The notes: generated from the sequence alone by a model not told the origin. Counted from the first letter of the stretch, positions 1 through 10,319 are shown. The stretch: 64,000 nt of DNA from Salinibacterium amurskyense (GCF_002797685.1 NZ_PGFH01000001.1:806001-870000); one strand, 5' to 3'. Translations and numbers: made by a program.

Positions 1-911
<911 letters not shown>

Positions 912-965
912 TAACGGCACACTCGCTGGCGTTTATGCCCGCGAGTGAGCGGTTGAGACACGCAG

Positions 966-1001
966 AAGGCCTGCGGAGAGCACTAGCTTTCCGCAGGCCT
1001 T
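966..1001. terminator. Bidirectional terminator between guaB and the ABC permease
   Basis: A perfect 12-bp inverted repeat (AAGGCCTGCGGA at 966-977 and its complement at 990-1001) encloses a 12-base loop and is followed by short T runs. It sits between two convergent genes and can serve both strands. Confidence 0.8.
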
Positions 1002-1029
1002 TGCTGTTTGTGCAGGGGGTGTGTGCTGC

Positions 1030-1845
1030 CTACGCGGAGACGTCGCGGCGGGTGAACACGAACCCGCCGATTACGAGTGCGAGGGCCGAGATGCCGAACA
1101 GGAGCCCGAGAGCGCCCGCGTCGGCGCCGTTGCTGAGCGGTGAGTTTCCGAAGGCCCAGTGGTAGGGCGACAGGGTGTGCAGCCACTCGACGTCAGCGCT
1201 CTGATTGCCGAGCGAATTGAGCACATAGCCGAGCAGCGAGATTCCGGCTGCTGCCGCGGAGGCGTAAGCGCGGCGACCCGTGGTGGCGCCGACGGCGAGG
1301 CCGAAGCTGGCCGCGAGTACTCCGAGTGCCAGGAGTGTGAGACATCCGCCAATCACGTTGATCGGTTCAAGCTCGATTCCCGACGAGTCGTTGAGCGCGA
1401 GAATCAGCAACGCAGAAACCGTCGCGAGCCAGACGAGACGAAGGATTACCCCGAGACTGCGCTCGACCATCACCTGCACTCGCGAGACTCCATGCGCGAG
1501 CGTGAGTTCGAGCGAGCCTGACTCTTCATCGCCAGCAATCGCTGCCGAGCTCCAGAGCGTCGCGGCGATCGTGAAGAGCACGAATCCGATCAAACCCAAG
1601 TAGGTAGCCTGCACATAACCGGCGCCGCTCGAGAGGTCTTCGAACCCGAGCGTGCTCGCGAGCCCCTCGGGCAGTGAGGCGATGATGTCGTCGAAGCCCG
1701 CGTTCTCACCCGAGAACGATGAGTAGAGCGGCACATAGAGGAAGATCGCGCCGGTGACTCCGGCGGTCCACCCCAGAAGCCCACGCCACGAGTCAGCAAG
1801 GTTGCGGCGGGTGAGCGGAAGGATGGTGCGGGGCGACTGGCTCAT
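1030..1845 (-). CDS. ABC-2 type transporter permease
   Basis: This is a 271-residue polytopic membrane protein with about six hydrophobic segments. The first follows the N-terminal RRNLADSWRGLLGW stretch, and a large external loop comes before the second. Layout and size match ABC-2 family permeases that pair with a separate ATPase. Its ATG overlaps the stop of the upstream ATPase gene by four bases, so the two are translationally coupled and probably form one exporter. The operon starts with a TetR regulator, which suggests drug or toxic-metabolite efflux, but the substrate cannot be read from the sequence. Confidence 0.88.
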   Translation of the reverse strand: MSQSPRTILPLTRRNLADSWRGLLGWTAGVTGAIFLYVPLYSSFSGENAGFDDIIASLPEGLASTLGFEDLSSGAGYVQATYLGLIGFVLFTIAATLWSSAAIAGDEESGSLELTLAHGVSRVQVMVERSLGVILRLVWLATVSALLILALNDSSGIELEPINVIGGCLTLLALGVLAASFGLAVGATTGRRAYASAAAAGISLLGYVLNSLGNQSADVEWLHTLSPYHWAFGNSPLSNGADAGALGLLFGISALALVIGGFVFTRRDVSA

Positions 1846-2756
1846 TTGTTTGCCTCTTTCGAGTAGAGGTCGATGACCGAGGATTCAAGGTCCTGCTCTT
1901 CGACCCGCAGATCGACTACGTGGAAGGGAGCAATCGCCTTGACGAGCGCATCGATGTGGCCCTCGACGGTGCCCGTGACCTGCACGACAGCGCCATCGGT
2001 CACGGTGAGGTGGTCAAGGTTCGGCAGTGCAGCCAGTGTTGATTGGATGCTCGCGGCCGAGGCATCCGCAAAGTCGACGAAGACGCGGCGCACAGCGCTG
2101 GCCCGCAGGCTCGCCACATCGCCGACCTTCACGATCACGCCGTTGCGTAGAACGGCGACCTTGTCGGCCGCATTCTGGATTTCGCTCAGCACGTGGGAGC
2201 TAAGGAACACGGTTTGGCCATTGTGTTGGGCTTCGCGCACCATGCTCAAGAACTCTTGCTGCACGAGGGGATCGAGCCCGCTGGTGGGTTCGTCGAGCAC
2301 GAGAAGCTTCGGTTCGTGCATGAACGCTTGAACGAGGCCGAGCTTTTGTTTGTTGCCCTTGGAGAGTTTGCGCACGTGGCGACTGAGGTCGAGCCCCAGC
2401 CGTTCGGCGAGCTCATCGATGCGACCAGGAGCAACGGGGCCACTGATTTCGGCGTAGTGCTTGAGCAACGAGCGACCGGTCACGCGGCCTTCGAGAAGGA
2501 GTTCTCCGGGGAGAAAGCCGATCTCGCGGCGCAGCGCAGCACCGCCGCTGATGGGGGAGCGACCGAGAACGGTAGCGTCGCCCGAGGTGGGGCGGATGAT
2601 GTCGAGCAGTAGCCGCATTGCGGTCGTCTTGCCGGCGCCGTTGGGGCCGATCATGCCGAACACGCTGCCCGTCTCGACGGCGAGATCCATGCCGTCGAGC
2701 GCAGTATGGCGGCCGTAGCGCTTCGTAAGCGCTCGGGTTTCTATAGCAAGAGTCAT
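1842..2756 (-). CDS. ABC transporter ATP-binding protein
   Basis: This 304-residue ATPase is the energising partner of the permease encoded just downstream. Walker A GPNGAGKT is at residues 37-44, the signature is LSKGN at 131-135 (an LSGGQ variant usual in ABC-2 ATPases), and Walker B LLVLDE is at 151-156, followed by a switch His in FLSSHVL. After the roughly 220-residue catalytic core comes a C-terminal extension of about 80 residues, as in drug-export ATPases of the DrrA type. It lies 50 bases downstream of tetR on the same strand and overlaps the permease start by four bases. Confidence 0.92.
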   Translation of the reverse strand: MTLAIETRALTKRYGRHTALDGMDLAVETGSVFGMIGPNGAGKTTAMRLLLDIIRPTSGDATVLGRSPISGGAALRREIGFLPGELLLEGRVTGRSLLKHYAEISGPVAPGRIDELAERLGLDLSRHVRKLSKGNKQKLGLVQAFMHEPKLLVLDEPTSGLDPLVQQEFLSMVREAQHNGQTVFLSSHVLSEIQNAADKVAVLRNGVIVKVGDVASLRASAVRRVFVDFADASAASIQSTLAALPNLDHLTVTDGAVVQVTGTVEGHIDALVKAIAPFHVVDLRVEEQDLESSVIDLYSKEANK

Positions 2757-2806
2757 GAGGGAGGCTGGGGCCTCGTCCTTTCGTGGGGCAAATCAGAGGG
2801 AAGTGA

Positions 2807-3514
2807 CTAGGGGGTGGGGATGTCGGCGGCCATCGCAGGCGGATCGGGATCTTGCACGTGCTGGCGCATGTCTGCGGCTTCGCGAGTGGCTTCGGCGACG
2901 GCTTCGCGAGTGGCGTCGAGGGTCGAGCTGTCGGTGTAAACACCGTGCGTGTAAATCTCGACAGCAGCGTTGCCCATACGACTCAGGCTGTCGAGGCTGA
3001 GTCGTGCGCTGTTCAGGCTGCGAGCGATGTGGCTCTGCAGGGTGAGCATCGACAGGCTGTGGGTCACGAGGAGCACCGCTCGCGCGTGTTCGTCGTTGCT
3101 GGGATGCACGGCTCCGCTTGCGACGCCCTGCTCGAGCATCTCGCGGGAGAGTTCGACGAAGCGATCGAAGAGGTGGGCTCCGGCATCCGAATCATCGGTG
3201 AAGAGGCGACCCAGGTAGCTAAGCCAGGGTTCGTAGGTGTCGAGGTCGGCGTACCACTCGCTCACGGCGGCGCTCACATCGCCTTCGCCCATGCCCGCTT
3301 TGCGGTGGGTGACTTCGTTGATGATGAAGTCGTCGCACGCTGTCTTGAGGTCTCGCATGCTGCCGAAGTGGTGGATGACGAGGCCGGCACTGACTCCGGC
3401 CTCGGCCGCGACGGCACGGGCGCTCGTCGCGGCGAAACCGTTGCGGCCGATAAGGCGAATCGCGGCATCGCGAATACGGGCTTTGGTGGTGGAGTCATCC
3501 GCACTTGAACGCAT
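2807..3514 (-). CDS. TetR family transcriptional regulator
   Basis: The protein has 235 residues. The N-terminal helix-turn-helix occupies about residues 10-57 (ARIRDAAIRLIGRNGF, then AVAAEAGVSAGLVIHHFGS), a clear TetR DNA-binding domain. The rest is a helical ligand-binding region. The frame stays open for 1 kb upstream, but the ATG at 3514 gives the standard TetR start. That ATG also lies in a palindromic operator candidate, so autoregulation is likely. The gene heads the operon with the ABC ATPase and permease, which it probably represses. The C-terminal tail is short and proline/acid-rich. The inducer is unknown. Confidence 0.9.
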   Translation of the reverse strand: MRSSADDSTTKARIRDAAIRLIGRNGFAATSARAVAAEAGVSAGLVIHHFGSMRDLKTACDDFIINEVTHRKAGMGEGDVSAAVSEWYADLDTYEPWLSYLGRLFTDDSDAGAHLFDRFVELSREMLEQGVASGAVHPSNDEHARAVLLVTHSLSMLTLQSHIARSLNSARLSLDSLSRMGNAAVEIYTHGVYTDSSTLDATREAVAEATREAADMRQHVQDPDPPAMAADIPTP

Positions 3515-3540
3515 GTTTAACAAGCTAAACAGTTGTTCAG
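3514..3540. promoter_or_regulatory. Two overlapping palindromes, candidate TetR operator
   Basis: TGTTTA at 3514-3519 is the exact complement of TAAACA at 3526-3531. Overlapping it, CTAAACA at 3525-3531 pairs with TGTTCAG at 3534-3540 with one mismatch. The site covers the tetR start codon and lies 56 bases before guaB3, so it could affect both divergent transcripts. Binding by the adjacent regulator is inferred. Confidence 0.6.
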
Positions 3541-3595
3541 CAAATGTCAATGACGCACTGGTTCCGCCCCATCCCATGCGCGGTAGGCTGGAGTA

Positions 3596-4717
3596 GTGAA
3601 TGATTTCGAGATTGGCCGTGCCAAGCGCGCTCGCCGCGTCTACTCCTTTGATGACATCGCTATTGTGCCCTCGCGCCGTACGCGTGACCCGCGCGATGTT
3701 TCTGTGAACTGGACGATTGACGCTTACACCTTCGACATCCCCGTTATCGCGGCTCCCATGGACTCCGTGGTCTCGCCCGCAACCGCAATTGCGATGGGTA
3801 AGCTCGGCGGTCTCGGCGTGCTCGACCTCGAAGGTCTCTGGACCCGCTACGAGAACCCCGAGCCCGTGCTCGAGGAGATCCGCTCGCTTCCCGCCGACCA
3901 GGCGACTGCGCGTATGCAAGAGCTGTACGCCGAGCCGATCAAGCCGGCGCTCGTCACGCAGCGTCTCGCTGAGATTCGCGAAGCCGGAGTACCCGTTGCC
4001 GGAGCGCTCAGTCCGCAGCGCACGAAAGAACTCCACCAGACCGTTGTGGATGCCGGAGTCGACCTGTTCGTCATCCGCGGCACGACCGTCAGCGCTGAGC
4101 ACGTCTCCAAGACGAGCGAACCCCTCAACCTCAAGGAGTTCATCTACGAACTCGATGTTCCCGTGATCGTGGGAGGCGCCGCAACGTACACCGCGGCGCT
4201 GCACCTCATGCGCACTGGAGCAGCCGGTGTGCTCGTAGGCTTCGGCGGCGGTGCCTCGAGCACTACTCGCACTGCCCTCGGCATCCACGCTCCCATGGCA
4301 ACAGCAGTGGCGGATGTCGCCGGCGCTCGCCGTGACTACATGGACGAGTCGGGCGGCCGTTACGTTCACGTCATCGCTGATGGCGGACTCGGAACGAGCG
4401 GTGACATCGTCAAGGCCATCGCGGTCGGTGCTGACGCCGTCATGCTGGGTAGCGCGCTTGCCCGCGCTACGGATGCTCCTGGTGGCGGTTACCACTGGGG
4501 TCAAGAAGCTCACCACTCCGAGTTGCCTCGCGGCAACCGGGTTGAGGTCGGGCAGCTTGCTCCTCTCGCCGAGATTCTCAACGGACCGTCATCTCACCCC
4601 AACGGTCAGTCGAACCTCGTCGGTGCACTTCGCCGCTCGATGGCGACGACCGGATACTCCGATCTCAAAGAATTCCAACGGGTCGACGTGGTTGTCGCTC
4701 CGTACAACACGCTGTAG
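3596..4717 (+). CDS. guaB3: GuaB3 family IMP dehydrogenase-related protein
   Basis: This 373-residue protein belongs to the actinobacterial GuaB3 family, a paralogue of IMP dehydrogenase. It keeps the barrel (IVPSRRTRDP, then IAAPMDSVVSPATA) and the phosphate-binding region IADGGLGTSGDIVKAI, but has no CBS domains. The loop corresponding to the IMPDH catalytic Cys reads GFGGGASSTTR, with no Cys, so a classical IMPDH reaction by this chain is doubtful. It starts with GTG at 3596. Its divergent neighbour is tetR, and glpD follows 52 bases downstream. Confidence 0.9.
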   Translation: MNDFEIGRAKRARRVYSFDDIAIVPSRRTRDPRDVSVNWTIDAYTFDIPVIAAPMDSVVSPATAIAMGKLGGLGVLDLEGLWTRYENPEPVLEEIRSLPADQATARMQELYAEPIKPALVTQRLAEIREAGVPVAGALSPQRTKELHQTVVDAGVDLFVIRGTTVSAEHVSKTSEPLNLKEFIYELDVPVIVGGAATYTAALHLMRTGAAGVLVGFGGGASSTTRTALGIHAPMATAVADVAGARRDYMDESGGRYVHVIADGGLGTSGDIVKAIAVGADAVMLGSALARATDAPGGGYHWGQEAHHSELPRGNRVEVGQLAPLAEILNGPSSHPNGQSNLVGALRRSMATTGYSDLKEFQRVDVVVAPYNTL

Positions 4718-4769
4718 CTGATACCGCGCGCTGAGCACACGCTCACCGCCAGACGCTGGAGGAAAAACA

Positions 4770-6497
4770 ATGGTCAAGTCCCGATCGATTGCCCCGACAG
4801 CACCGCTGAGTGCCGAACAGCGCGCGGCCGCAATTGCTGCGCTGCGCGAAACAGAGCTTGACGTTCTGGTGATCGGTGGCGGCATTGTTGGTACCGGAAG
4901 CGCTCTGGATGCCGCGACGCGCGGCCTGAGCGTCGGCATGGTTGAGGCGCGTGACTGGGCCTCGGGTACGTCGAGCCGTTCCTCGAAGCTCGTGCACGGC
5001 GGCATCCGCTATCTGGAACAGCTCGATTTTCGGCTTGTGCGAGAAGCGCTGAAAGAGCGCGGCTTGCTGCTGCAGCGCCTGGCGCCGCATCTTGTGCGCC
5101 CCGTGCGGTTCCTCTATCCGGTGACCAAGCCAGTGTTCGAACGCCTATATATCGGCGCGGGAATGTTGCTCTATGACCTCTTGAGCTACACGGGCGGACG
5201 ACCTCCCGGAGTGCCTCACCACCGTCATTTGACGCGCACGCAAATGCTGCGTGCAGCGCCGAGCCTTCGGGGCGACGCGTTCCGCGGTGGCCTCACCTAC
5301 TACGACGCTCAAGTGGATGACGCTCGTTACGTGTCGACGCTCGCACGCACGGCGAGCCACTATGGGGCTCACGTGGCATCGCGCGTTCAGGTCGAAGACT
5401 TCATCAAAGTGGGGGAGCGCGTTGTCGGCGTGATGGCCCATGACCGGGAGACCGGCGAGCGTTTTGAGATTCGCGCCAAGCAGGTCGTGAACGCGACCGG
5501 AGTGTGGACCGACGACACTCAAGCGATGGTGGGCGAGCGCGGCCAGTTCAAGGTTCGTGCCTCCAAAGGCGTTCACCTCGTGGTGCCGCGCGACCGTTTC
5601 CAGTCGAAGCTCGGGCTCTTGTTGCGCACCGAGAAGAGCGTGCTGTTTGTGATTCCGTGGGGCCGGCACTGGCTGATCGGCACGACCGATACTGACTGGG
5701 ATCTCGACAAAGCGCATCCCGCAGCCACAGCGGCGGACATCGACTATTTGCTCGAACACGTCAATAAAGTGCTGGCGGTGCCGCTGACGCGCGACGACGT
5801 CGAAGGCGTCTATGCCGGGCTTCGGCCGCTACTGGCGGGGGAGTCTGACCTCACCTCTAAGCTCAGTCGCGAACACATCGTAGCCCACACCGTTCCCGGC
5901 CTCGTGGTCGTCGCTGGCGGCAAGTGGACGACGTACCGCATCATGGCGAAGGATGCCGTGGATGCCGCCGTCGATGCGCTCGACGGCAAAATTTCTGCGA
6001 GCATCACCGAGGACGTCGCGCTGCTCGGCGCGGAAGGGTACAAGGCCGCGTGGAACAAGCGCTCGGCGCTCGCCCGTACCTATGGCGTGCACAAGTCGCG
6101 CGTCGAACACCTTCTGAACCGCTACGGAGTGCTTGCGACCGAGGTGCTCGATCTCGTGCGCGAGAAGCCCGCGCTAGCGGAAACGCTGCCCGGTGCCGAT
6201 GACTACATTGCGGCCGAAGTCGTCTACGGGGCCACTGCCGAGGGGGCACTTCATCTCGATGATGTACTGGCCCGCCGCACTCGTATATCGATTGAGGCAT
6301 GGGATCGAGGCGTCTCTGCCGCGCCCGTCGCCGCGAAGCTGATGGCGGATGTTTTGGGTTGGGATGCCGCCCGTACCACCACCGAAGTCGAACGCTACCT
6401 GCAGCGTGTTGATGCCGAACTCGCGAGCCAACTGGAGCCTGACGATGAGTCGGCTGACAGGGTTCGCCTCGCAGCACCAGATATCGTTAGCGAGTGA
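4770..6497 (+). CDS. glpD: Glycerol-3-phosphate dehydrogenase
   Basis: This 575-residue FAD enzyme oxidises sn-glycerol 3-phosphate to dihydroxyacetone phosphate at the membrane face and passes electrons to quinone. The dinucleotide motif GGGIVGTG is at residues 36-43, followed by the family signature SSRSSKLVHGGIRYLE. The C-terminal helical domain characteristic of GlpD is present. The length is normal for the family. A good GGAGG ribosome site precedes the ATG. Its TGA overlaps the GTG of the SURF1 gene by four bases. It connects functionally with the GDPD gene in this window, which supplies glycerol 3-phosphate. Confidence 0.96.
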   Translation: MVKSRSIAPTAPLSAEQRAAAIAALRETELDVLVIGGGIVGTGSALDAATRGLSVGMVEARDWASGTSSRSSKLVHGGIRYLEQLDFRLVREALKERGLLLQRLAPHLVRPVRFLYPVTKPVFERLYIGAGMLLYDLLSYTGGRPPGVPHHRHLTRTQMLRAAPSLRGDAFRGGLTYYDAQVDDARYVSTLARTASHYGAHVASRVQVEDFIKVGERVVGVMAHDRETGERFEIRAKQVVNATGVWTDDTQAMVGERGQFKVRASKGVHLVVPRDRFQSKLGLLLRTEKSVLFVIPWGRHWLIGTTDTDWDLDKAHPAATAADIDYLLEHVNKVLAVPLTRDDVEGVYAGLRPLLAGESDLTSKLSREHIVAHTVPGLVVVAGGKWTTYRIMAKDAVDAAVDALDGKISASITEDVALLGAEGYKAAWNKRSALARTYGVHKSRVEHLLNRYGVLATEVLDLVREKPALAETLPGADDYIAAEVVYGATAEGALHLDDVLARRTRISIEAWDRGVSAAPVAAKLMADVLGWDAARTTTEVERYLQRVDAELASQLEPDDESADRVRLAAPDIVSE

Positions 6498-7306
6498 GTA
6501 CGAGCCCTTCCCCCCTGACTGACCCGGCTTCTGACACCGCACCGGCCACGATGTGGCAGATTGCCCGTCGGCCGCGCTGGATCGGCGCGCTCATCCTGGC
6601 TCTCGCCATCGCAGCGAGCTTTGCGGCTCTCGGGCAGTGGCAGCTCAGCCGCAGCCTCGAAGGTGGCGAGATCACCGAGCAGCAGAGCGAGACAATCGTG
6701 GCGCTCGATTCCGTCGCCACGGCTCAGGCTCCGCTCTCGTATCTGACGACCGGTCAAGCGGTGACATTTGAGGCCGAGCTGATTGCCGGTGACTACATCG
6801 TGCTCTCCGACCGCAACAACGATGTTGAAGGGCGCGGCTACTGGGTCGTGGGCCACGCCGTTGAGCCGAGCGGTGCCAGTGTGGCGGTTGCGCTCGGCTG
6901 GGCTGCGACATCGGATGCCGCGGCATCCGCTATTTCACAGCTTCAGGCTTCGCCACTCGCCGCCACCATCACGGGTCGCCTGCTGCCGACGGAGTCGCCG
7001 CAACAGTCCGACTTCGAGCAGGGGCAGCGCAGCGCTCTTGCCGTCTCCGAACTCGTGAACCTGTGGTCCGAGGTGCCCGCCGGAACCTACGGCGGCTACG
7101 TGGTTAGTTTCGAAGCCCCGGCTGGGCTCGAAGCAATCGATTCCCCGCCGCCGTCGACCGAAGTCTCACTCAACTTGCTCAACGTGTTCTACGCCGTGGA
7201 GTGGGTCGTGTTCGCCGGCTTTGCCGTCTTCCTCTGGTGCCGCCTCGTGCGGGATGTGTGGGAAGAAGAGCGCGAAGTTTCGACCCCTGACCCGGCCGTA
7301 GACTAG
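6494..7306 (+). CDS. SURF1 family protein
   Basis: This 270-residue protein has the SURF1 layout: one transmembrane helix near the N terminus (after RRPRWIGA), a long external domain, and a second helix near the C terminus (YAVEWVVFAGFAVFLW). SURF1 proteins assist assembly of heme-copper cytochrome c oxidase. Translation starts at a GTG overlapping the glpD stop. The DUF3817 gene begins four bases after its end, so it probably shares a transcript running into guaA. Confidence 0.88.
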   Translation: MSTSPSPLTDPASDTAPATMWQIARRPRWIGALILALAIAASFAALGQWQLSRSLEGGEITEQQSETIVALDSVATAQAPLSYLTTGQAVTFEAELIAGDYIVLSDRNNDVEGRGYWVVGHAVEPSGASVAVALGWAATSDAAASAISQLQASPLAATITGRLLPTESPQQSDFEQGQRSALAVSELVNLWSEVPAGTYGGYVVSFEAPAGLEAIDSPPPSTEVSLNLLNVFYAVEWVVFAGFAVFLWCRLVRDVWEEEREVSTPDPAVD

Positions 7307-7310
7307 AACC

Positions 7311-7769
7311 ATGGCTCTCGGTCCCCGGCTTTCAGATATCCCCAACATTCGTCGCACCCTCACGTTCTACAAGGTGTCGTCGATCATCACCGGTACCTTC
7401 CTGCTCGTGCTGTGCCTCATGATGGTGTTCCGCTACGGACTGGGCGGCGACATCGAGCTGAACGGCCCCTCCGCTTTCTTGACGCTCACACCGAAAGAGC
7501 TCGTGCAGGGCATCAACGTCTCGACAATCATCCTGATCGTTCACGGCTGGCTTTACGTGTTCTACGTCGCGGCCGACTTCATCCTCTGGCGCCTGACGCG
7601 ATTCTCCTTCTTGCGCTTCCTCTACATCGCCCTCGGCGGTGTCATCCCCTTCCTGTCGTTCTTCCTCGAACGTCAGGTGCCTCGACTCGTTGAGGCGAAG
7701 ATCGCGACACTCGAATCCGCTGCAGCTGCGAAAGCGGCCGGCGCTGACTCCGCAAAGGCAACTGCATGA
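7311..7769 (+). CDS. DUF3817 domain membrane protein
   Basis: This 152-residue protein has three predicted membrane helices and the DUF3817 pattern ([19 protein letters not shown] near the start, [19 protein letters not shown] near residue 115), ending in an alanine-rich cytosolic tail. The function of the family is unknown. It is tightly packed between SURF1 and guaA, and its stop overlaps the guaA ATG by four bases, an arrangement typical of this bacterial family. Confidence 0.88.
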   Translation: MALGPRLSDIPNIRRTLTFYKVSSIITGTFLLVLCLMMVFRYGLGGDIELNGPSAFLTLTPKELVQGINVSTIILIVHGWLYVFYVAADFILWRLTRFSFLRFLYIALGGVIPFLSFFLERQVPRLVEAKIATLESAAAAKAAGADSAKATA

Positions 7770-9361
7770 CCGACTCCACGGCCACATCCGCAGACACGAA
7801 CGCTCGCCCCGTTCTCGTCGTCGACTTTGGCGCTCAGTATGCGCAATTGATCGCACGCCGTGTGCGCGAAGCCAACGTGTACAGCGAGATTGTTCCTCAC
7901 ACCATCACCGCTGAAGAGATTGCGGCCAAGAACCCGGCCGGCATCGTTCTGAGCGGTGGCCCGTCGAGTGTCTACGAGCCTGGCTCGCCCGACCTCGACC
8001 CCGGCATCCTCAAGCTCGGCGTTCCGGTCTTTGGTATTTGCTACGGCTTCCAGGTGATGGCCCGCCAGCTCGGCGGCACCGTTGCTAAGACCGGATTGCG
8101 TGAATACGGCGCTACCGACATGACGGTTCAGGGTGGCGGCGGCTCGCTGCTCGCCGACCAGCCGAGTGAGCAGACGGTGTGGATGAGCCACGGCGATGCT
8201 GTGACCGAAGCCCCGGAGGGCTTCGAGGTTCTCGCCAGCAGCGATGCGACTCCGGTTGCCGCCTTCGCGAGCAAGGAACGCGGTCTCTACGGAGTGCAGT
8301 GGCACCCCGAGGTGAAGCACTCCACTCACGGTCAAGATTTGCTCGAGAACTTCTTGCACGATGCTGCGGGCATCCCCGCCGACTGGAACAGCGGCAACGT
8401 GATCGCTGAGCAGGTCGAGCGTATCCGCGAGCAGGTTGGTTCAGCCCGCGTGATCTGTGGTCTTTCTGGTGGAGTTGACTCCGCTGTTGCTGCCGCCATC
8501 GTGCACAAGGCCGTCGGCGACCAGCTCGTCTGCATCTTTGTCGACCACGGTCTGCTGCGTCAGGATGAGCGTCGCCAGGTTGAAGAAGACTACGTCGCTT
8601 CCACGGGTGTGCGTCTCGTCACCGTCGACGCCGTTGATCAGTTCATGGATGCCCTCGCCGGAGTCACTGACCCCGAGACGAAGCGCAAGATCATCGGCCG
8701 CGAATTCATCCGCAGCTTTGAGAACGCCGCTGAGGCGCTCGTGCTCGAAGCTCAGGGTGGCGAAGAGCCCGTCAAGTTCTTGGTGCAGGGAACCCTGTAT
8801 CCGGATGTCGTGGAAAGTGGCGGCGGAACCGGCACGGCCAACATCAAGAGCCACCACAACGTGGGCGGCCTGCCCGAAGACTTGCAGTTCGAGCTCGTTG
8901 AACCGCTGCGCACCCTATTCAAGGATGAGGTTCGTGCGATCGGTCGCGAGCTCGGATTGCCGGAGGTCATTGTTGGCCGCCAGCCGTTCCCTGGCCCCGG
9001 CCTCGGCATCCGCATCATCGGTGAAGTCACTCACGACCGTCTCGAACTGCTGCGCAAGGCTGACGCGATCGCTCGCGCCGAGCTCACCGCCGCGGGTCTC
9101 GACGACTCGATCTGGCAGTGCCCCGTTGTTCTGCTCGCCGACGTTCGTTCGGTGGGCGTTCAGGGCGACGGCCGCACCTACGGTCACCCGATCGTGTTGC
9201 GCCCGGTGTCGTCGGAAGATGCGATGACCGCCGACTGGACTCGCTTGCCCTACGACGTTCTTGCCAAGATTTCTAACCGCATCACCAATGAGGTAGATGG
9301 GGTGAACCGCGTGGTTCTCGACGTCACGTCGAAGCCGCCAGGAACCATCGAGTGGGAATAA
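7766..9361 (+). CDS. guaA: GMP synthase (glutamine-hydrolysing)
   Basis: This 531-residue enzyme converts XMP to GMP using glutamine and ATP. The class I amidotransferase domain is N-terminal, with nucleophile Cys92 in VFGICYGFQ and the His/Glu pair in QWHPEV. The ATP pyrophosphatase domain follows, with its P-loop SGGVDS at about residues 234-239. The C-terminal dimerisation domain ends in the family tail PPGTIEWE. The length is standard. It is the last gene of the glpD-SURF1-DUF3817-guaA run and is followed by a very strong terminator. Confidence 0.98.
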   Translation: MTDSTATSADTNARPVLVVDFGAQYAQLIARRVREANVYSEIVPHTITAEEIAAKNPAGIVLSGGPSSVYEPGSPDLDPGILKLGVPVFGICYGFQVMARQLGGTVAKTGLREYGATDMTVQGGGGSLLADQPSEQTVWMSHGDAVTEAPEGFEVLASSDATPVAAFASKERGLYGVQWHPEVKHSTHGQDLLENFLHDAAGIPADWNSGNVIAEQVERIREQVGSARVICGLSGGVDSAVAAAIVHKAVGDQLVCIFVDHGLLRQDERRQVEEDYVASTGVRLVTVDAVDQFMDALAGVTDPETKRKIIGREFIRSFENAAEALVLEAQGGEEPVKFLVQGTLYPDVVESGGGTGTANIKSHHNVGGLPEDLQFELVEPLRTLFKDEVRAIGRELGLPEVIVGRQPFPGPGLGIRIIGEVTHDRLELLRKADAIARAELTAAGLDDSIWQCPVVLLADVRSVGVQGDGRTYGHPIVLRPVSSEDAMTADWTRLPYDVLAKISNRITNEVDGVNRVVLDVTSKPPGTIEWE

Positions 9362-9367
9362 GGGTTT

Positions 9368-9422
9368 AACAACAAAGCCCCCGTCACCCGGCTAATGCCG
9401 AGGTGACGGGGGCTTTGTTGTT
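9368..9422. terminator. Strong bidirectional terminator after guaA
   Basis: A perfect 21-bp inverted repeat (arms 9368-9388 and 9402-9422, GC-rich core, AT-rich outer ends) encloses a 13-base loop. It separates guaA from the convergent Bax1-like gene and can terminate in both directions. Confidence 0.9.
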
Positions 9423-9436
9423 ACGAGACGGTGGCG

Positions 9437-10240
9437 CTAGTCGCGAAGGATCGCGAAGAAGCGCAGCATTTCGAGGTACAGCCACACGACGGTGACCATG
9501 ATGCCGAAGGTGCCCTTCCAACCGAACGCGCGGGGTGCACCGTTGGCAGCGCCCCGTTGAATGAAGTCAAAGTCGAGTACGAGCGAGTACGCGGCCATGA
9601 TCACGACGAGCACACCAAGTACGGCACCGAACGGGAGTCCGATGAACGGAATCTCAGCGCTGCGGAGACCAAACGCATCATCGGTCGCTCCGGTGAGCAT
9701 CATGACCATGTTCACGAGGGCGAAGACCATGTAACCGACCATGGCAATGAGGAAGACCTTGGTGGCCTTCTTCGACGCACGAATCTTGCCGCTGGCGAAG
9801 AGAGCGAGCGTGACGCCGACGACAACAAGCGTTGCAATGACGGCCTGAGTAACGACGCCATTGAACTGGGTCTCATAGAAACGCGAGATGCCGCCAACGA
9901 AGACACCTTCGACCGCCGAGTAGGCGAGAACAAGGGCGCCGGAGGGCTGCTTCTTGAAGATGTTGACGAGCGCGAGGACGAAACCGACAAGGCCGGCTCC
10001 GATCCAGAGCAGCGGCATGTCGGCGATCCAGCCGATGGCGGCGCCGACGAGCAGGAGCGCGAAGGCTCCGGCAGTCTTAGCAATGGTGTCTTCGACGGTC
10101 ATGACATCACCGGAGTCGGGAGCCGACTCGCGGTTGTACATGTCGTTAAGTTTTTGGGTGGATACCTGGTTCGCTACGGCGATTCCGCCGCGCGAGCTAA
10201 ACGCAGCATCGCGGGAGAAAGCGGGGTTATTGAGTGCCAT
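9437..10240 (-). CDS. Bax inhibitor-1/YccA family membrane protein
   Basis: This 267-residue protein has an N-terminal cytosolic segment of about 60 residues followed by seven hydrophobic helices, matching the bacterial Bax1-I (YccA-like) family. Members are pH-sensitive Ca2+-leak or membrane-stress proteins in other organisms; the role here is unknown. The strong ribosome site AGAGGAA precedes the ATG at 10240. A long hairpin lies immediately upstream of that site. Confidence 0.85.
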   Translation of the reverse strand: MALNNPAFSRDAAFSSRGGIAVANQVSTQKLNDMYNRESAPDSGDVMTVEDTIAKTAGAFALLLVGAAIGWIADMPLLWIGAGLVGFVLALVNIFKKQPSGALVLAYSAVEGVFVGGISRFYETQFNGVVTQAVIATLVVVGVTLALFASGKIRASKKATKVFLIAMVGYMVFALVNMVMMLTGATDDAFGLRSAEIPFIGLPFGAVLGVLVVIMAAYSLVLDFDFIQRGAANGAPRAFGWKGTFGIMVTVVWLYLEMLRFFAILRD

Positions 10241-10251
10241 GATTCCTCTGC

Positions 10252-10286
10252 TTGGGGTGGTGTCACACTTTTGTGACGCACCCCAA
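10252..10286 (-). promoter_or_regulatory. Long hairpin in the leader of the Bax1-like gene
   Basis: TTGGGGTG at 10252-10259 pairs with CACCCCAA near 10286, and an inner GTCACA/TGTGAC stem brings the total to 14 pairs with one bulge. It sits between two minus-strand genes, about ten bases before the ribosome site. There is no T tract, so it may be a terminator for the upstream gene or a leader structure. Confidence 0.5.
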
Positions 10287-10319
10287 AACTACCGGAGTTC
10301 GCTGAGAAATGCCGGACTT

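Noticed and set aside
3515-4516. A 569-codon version of the TetR gene extending upstream through guaB3
   Set aside because: The extension is antisense to the well-conserved GuaB3 protein, and the TetR family start fits the ATG at 3514.
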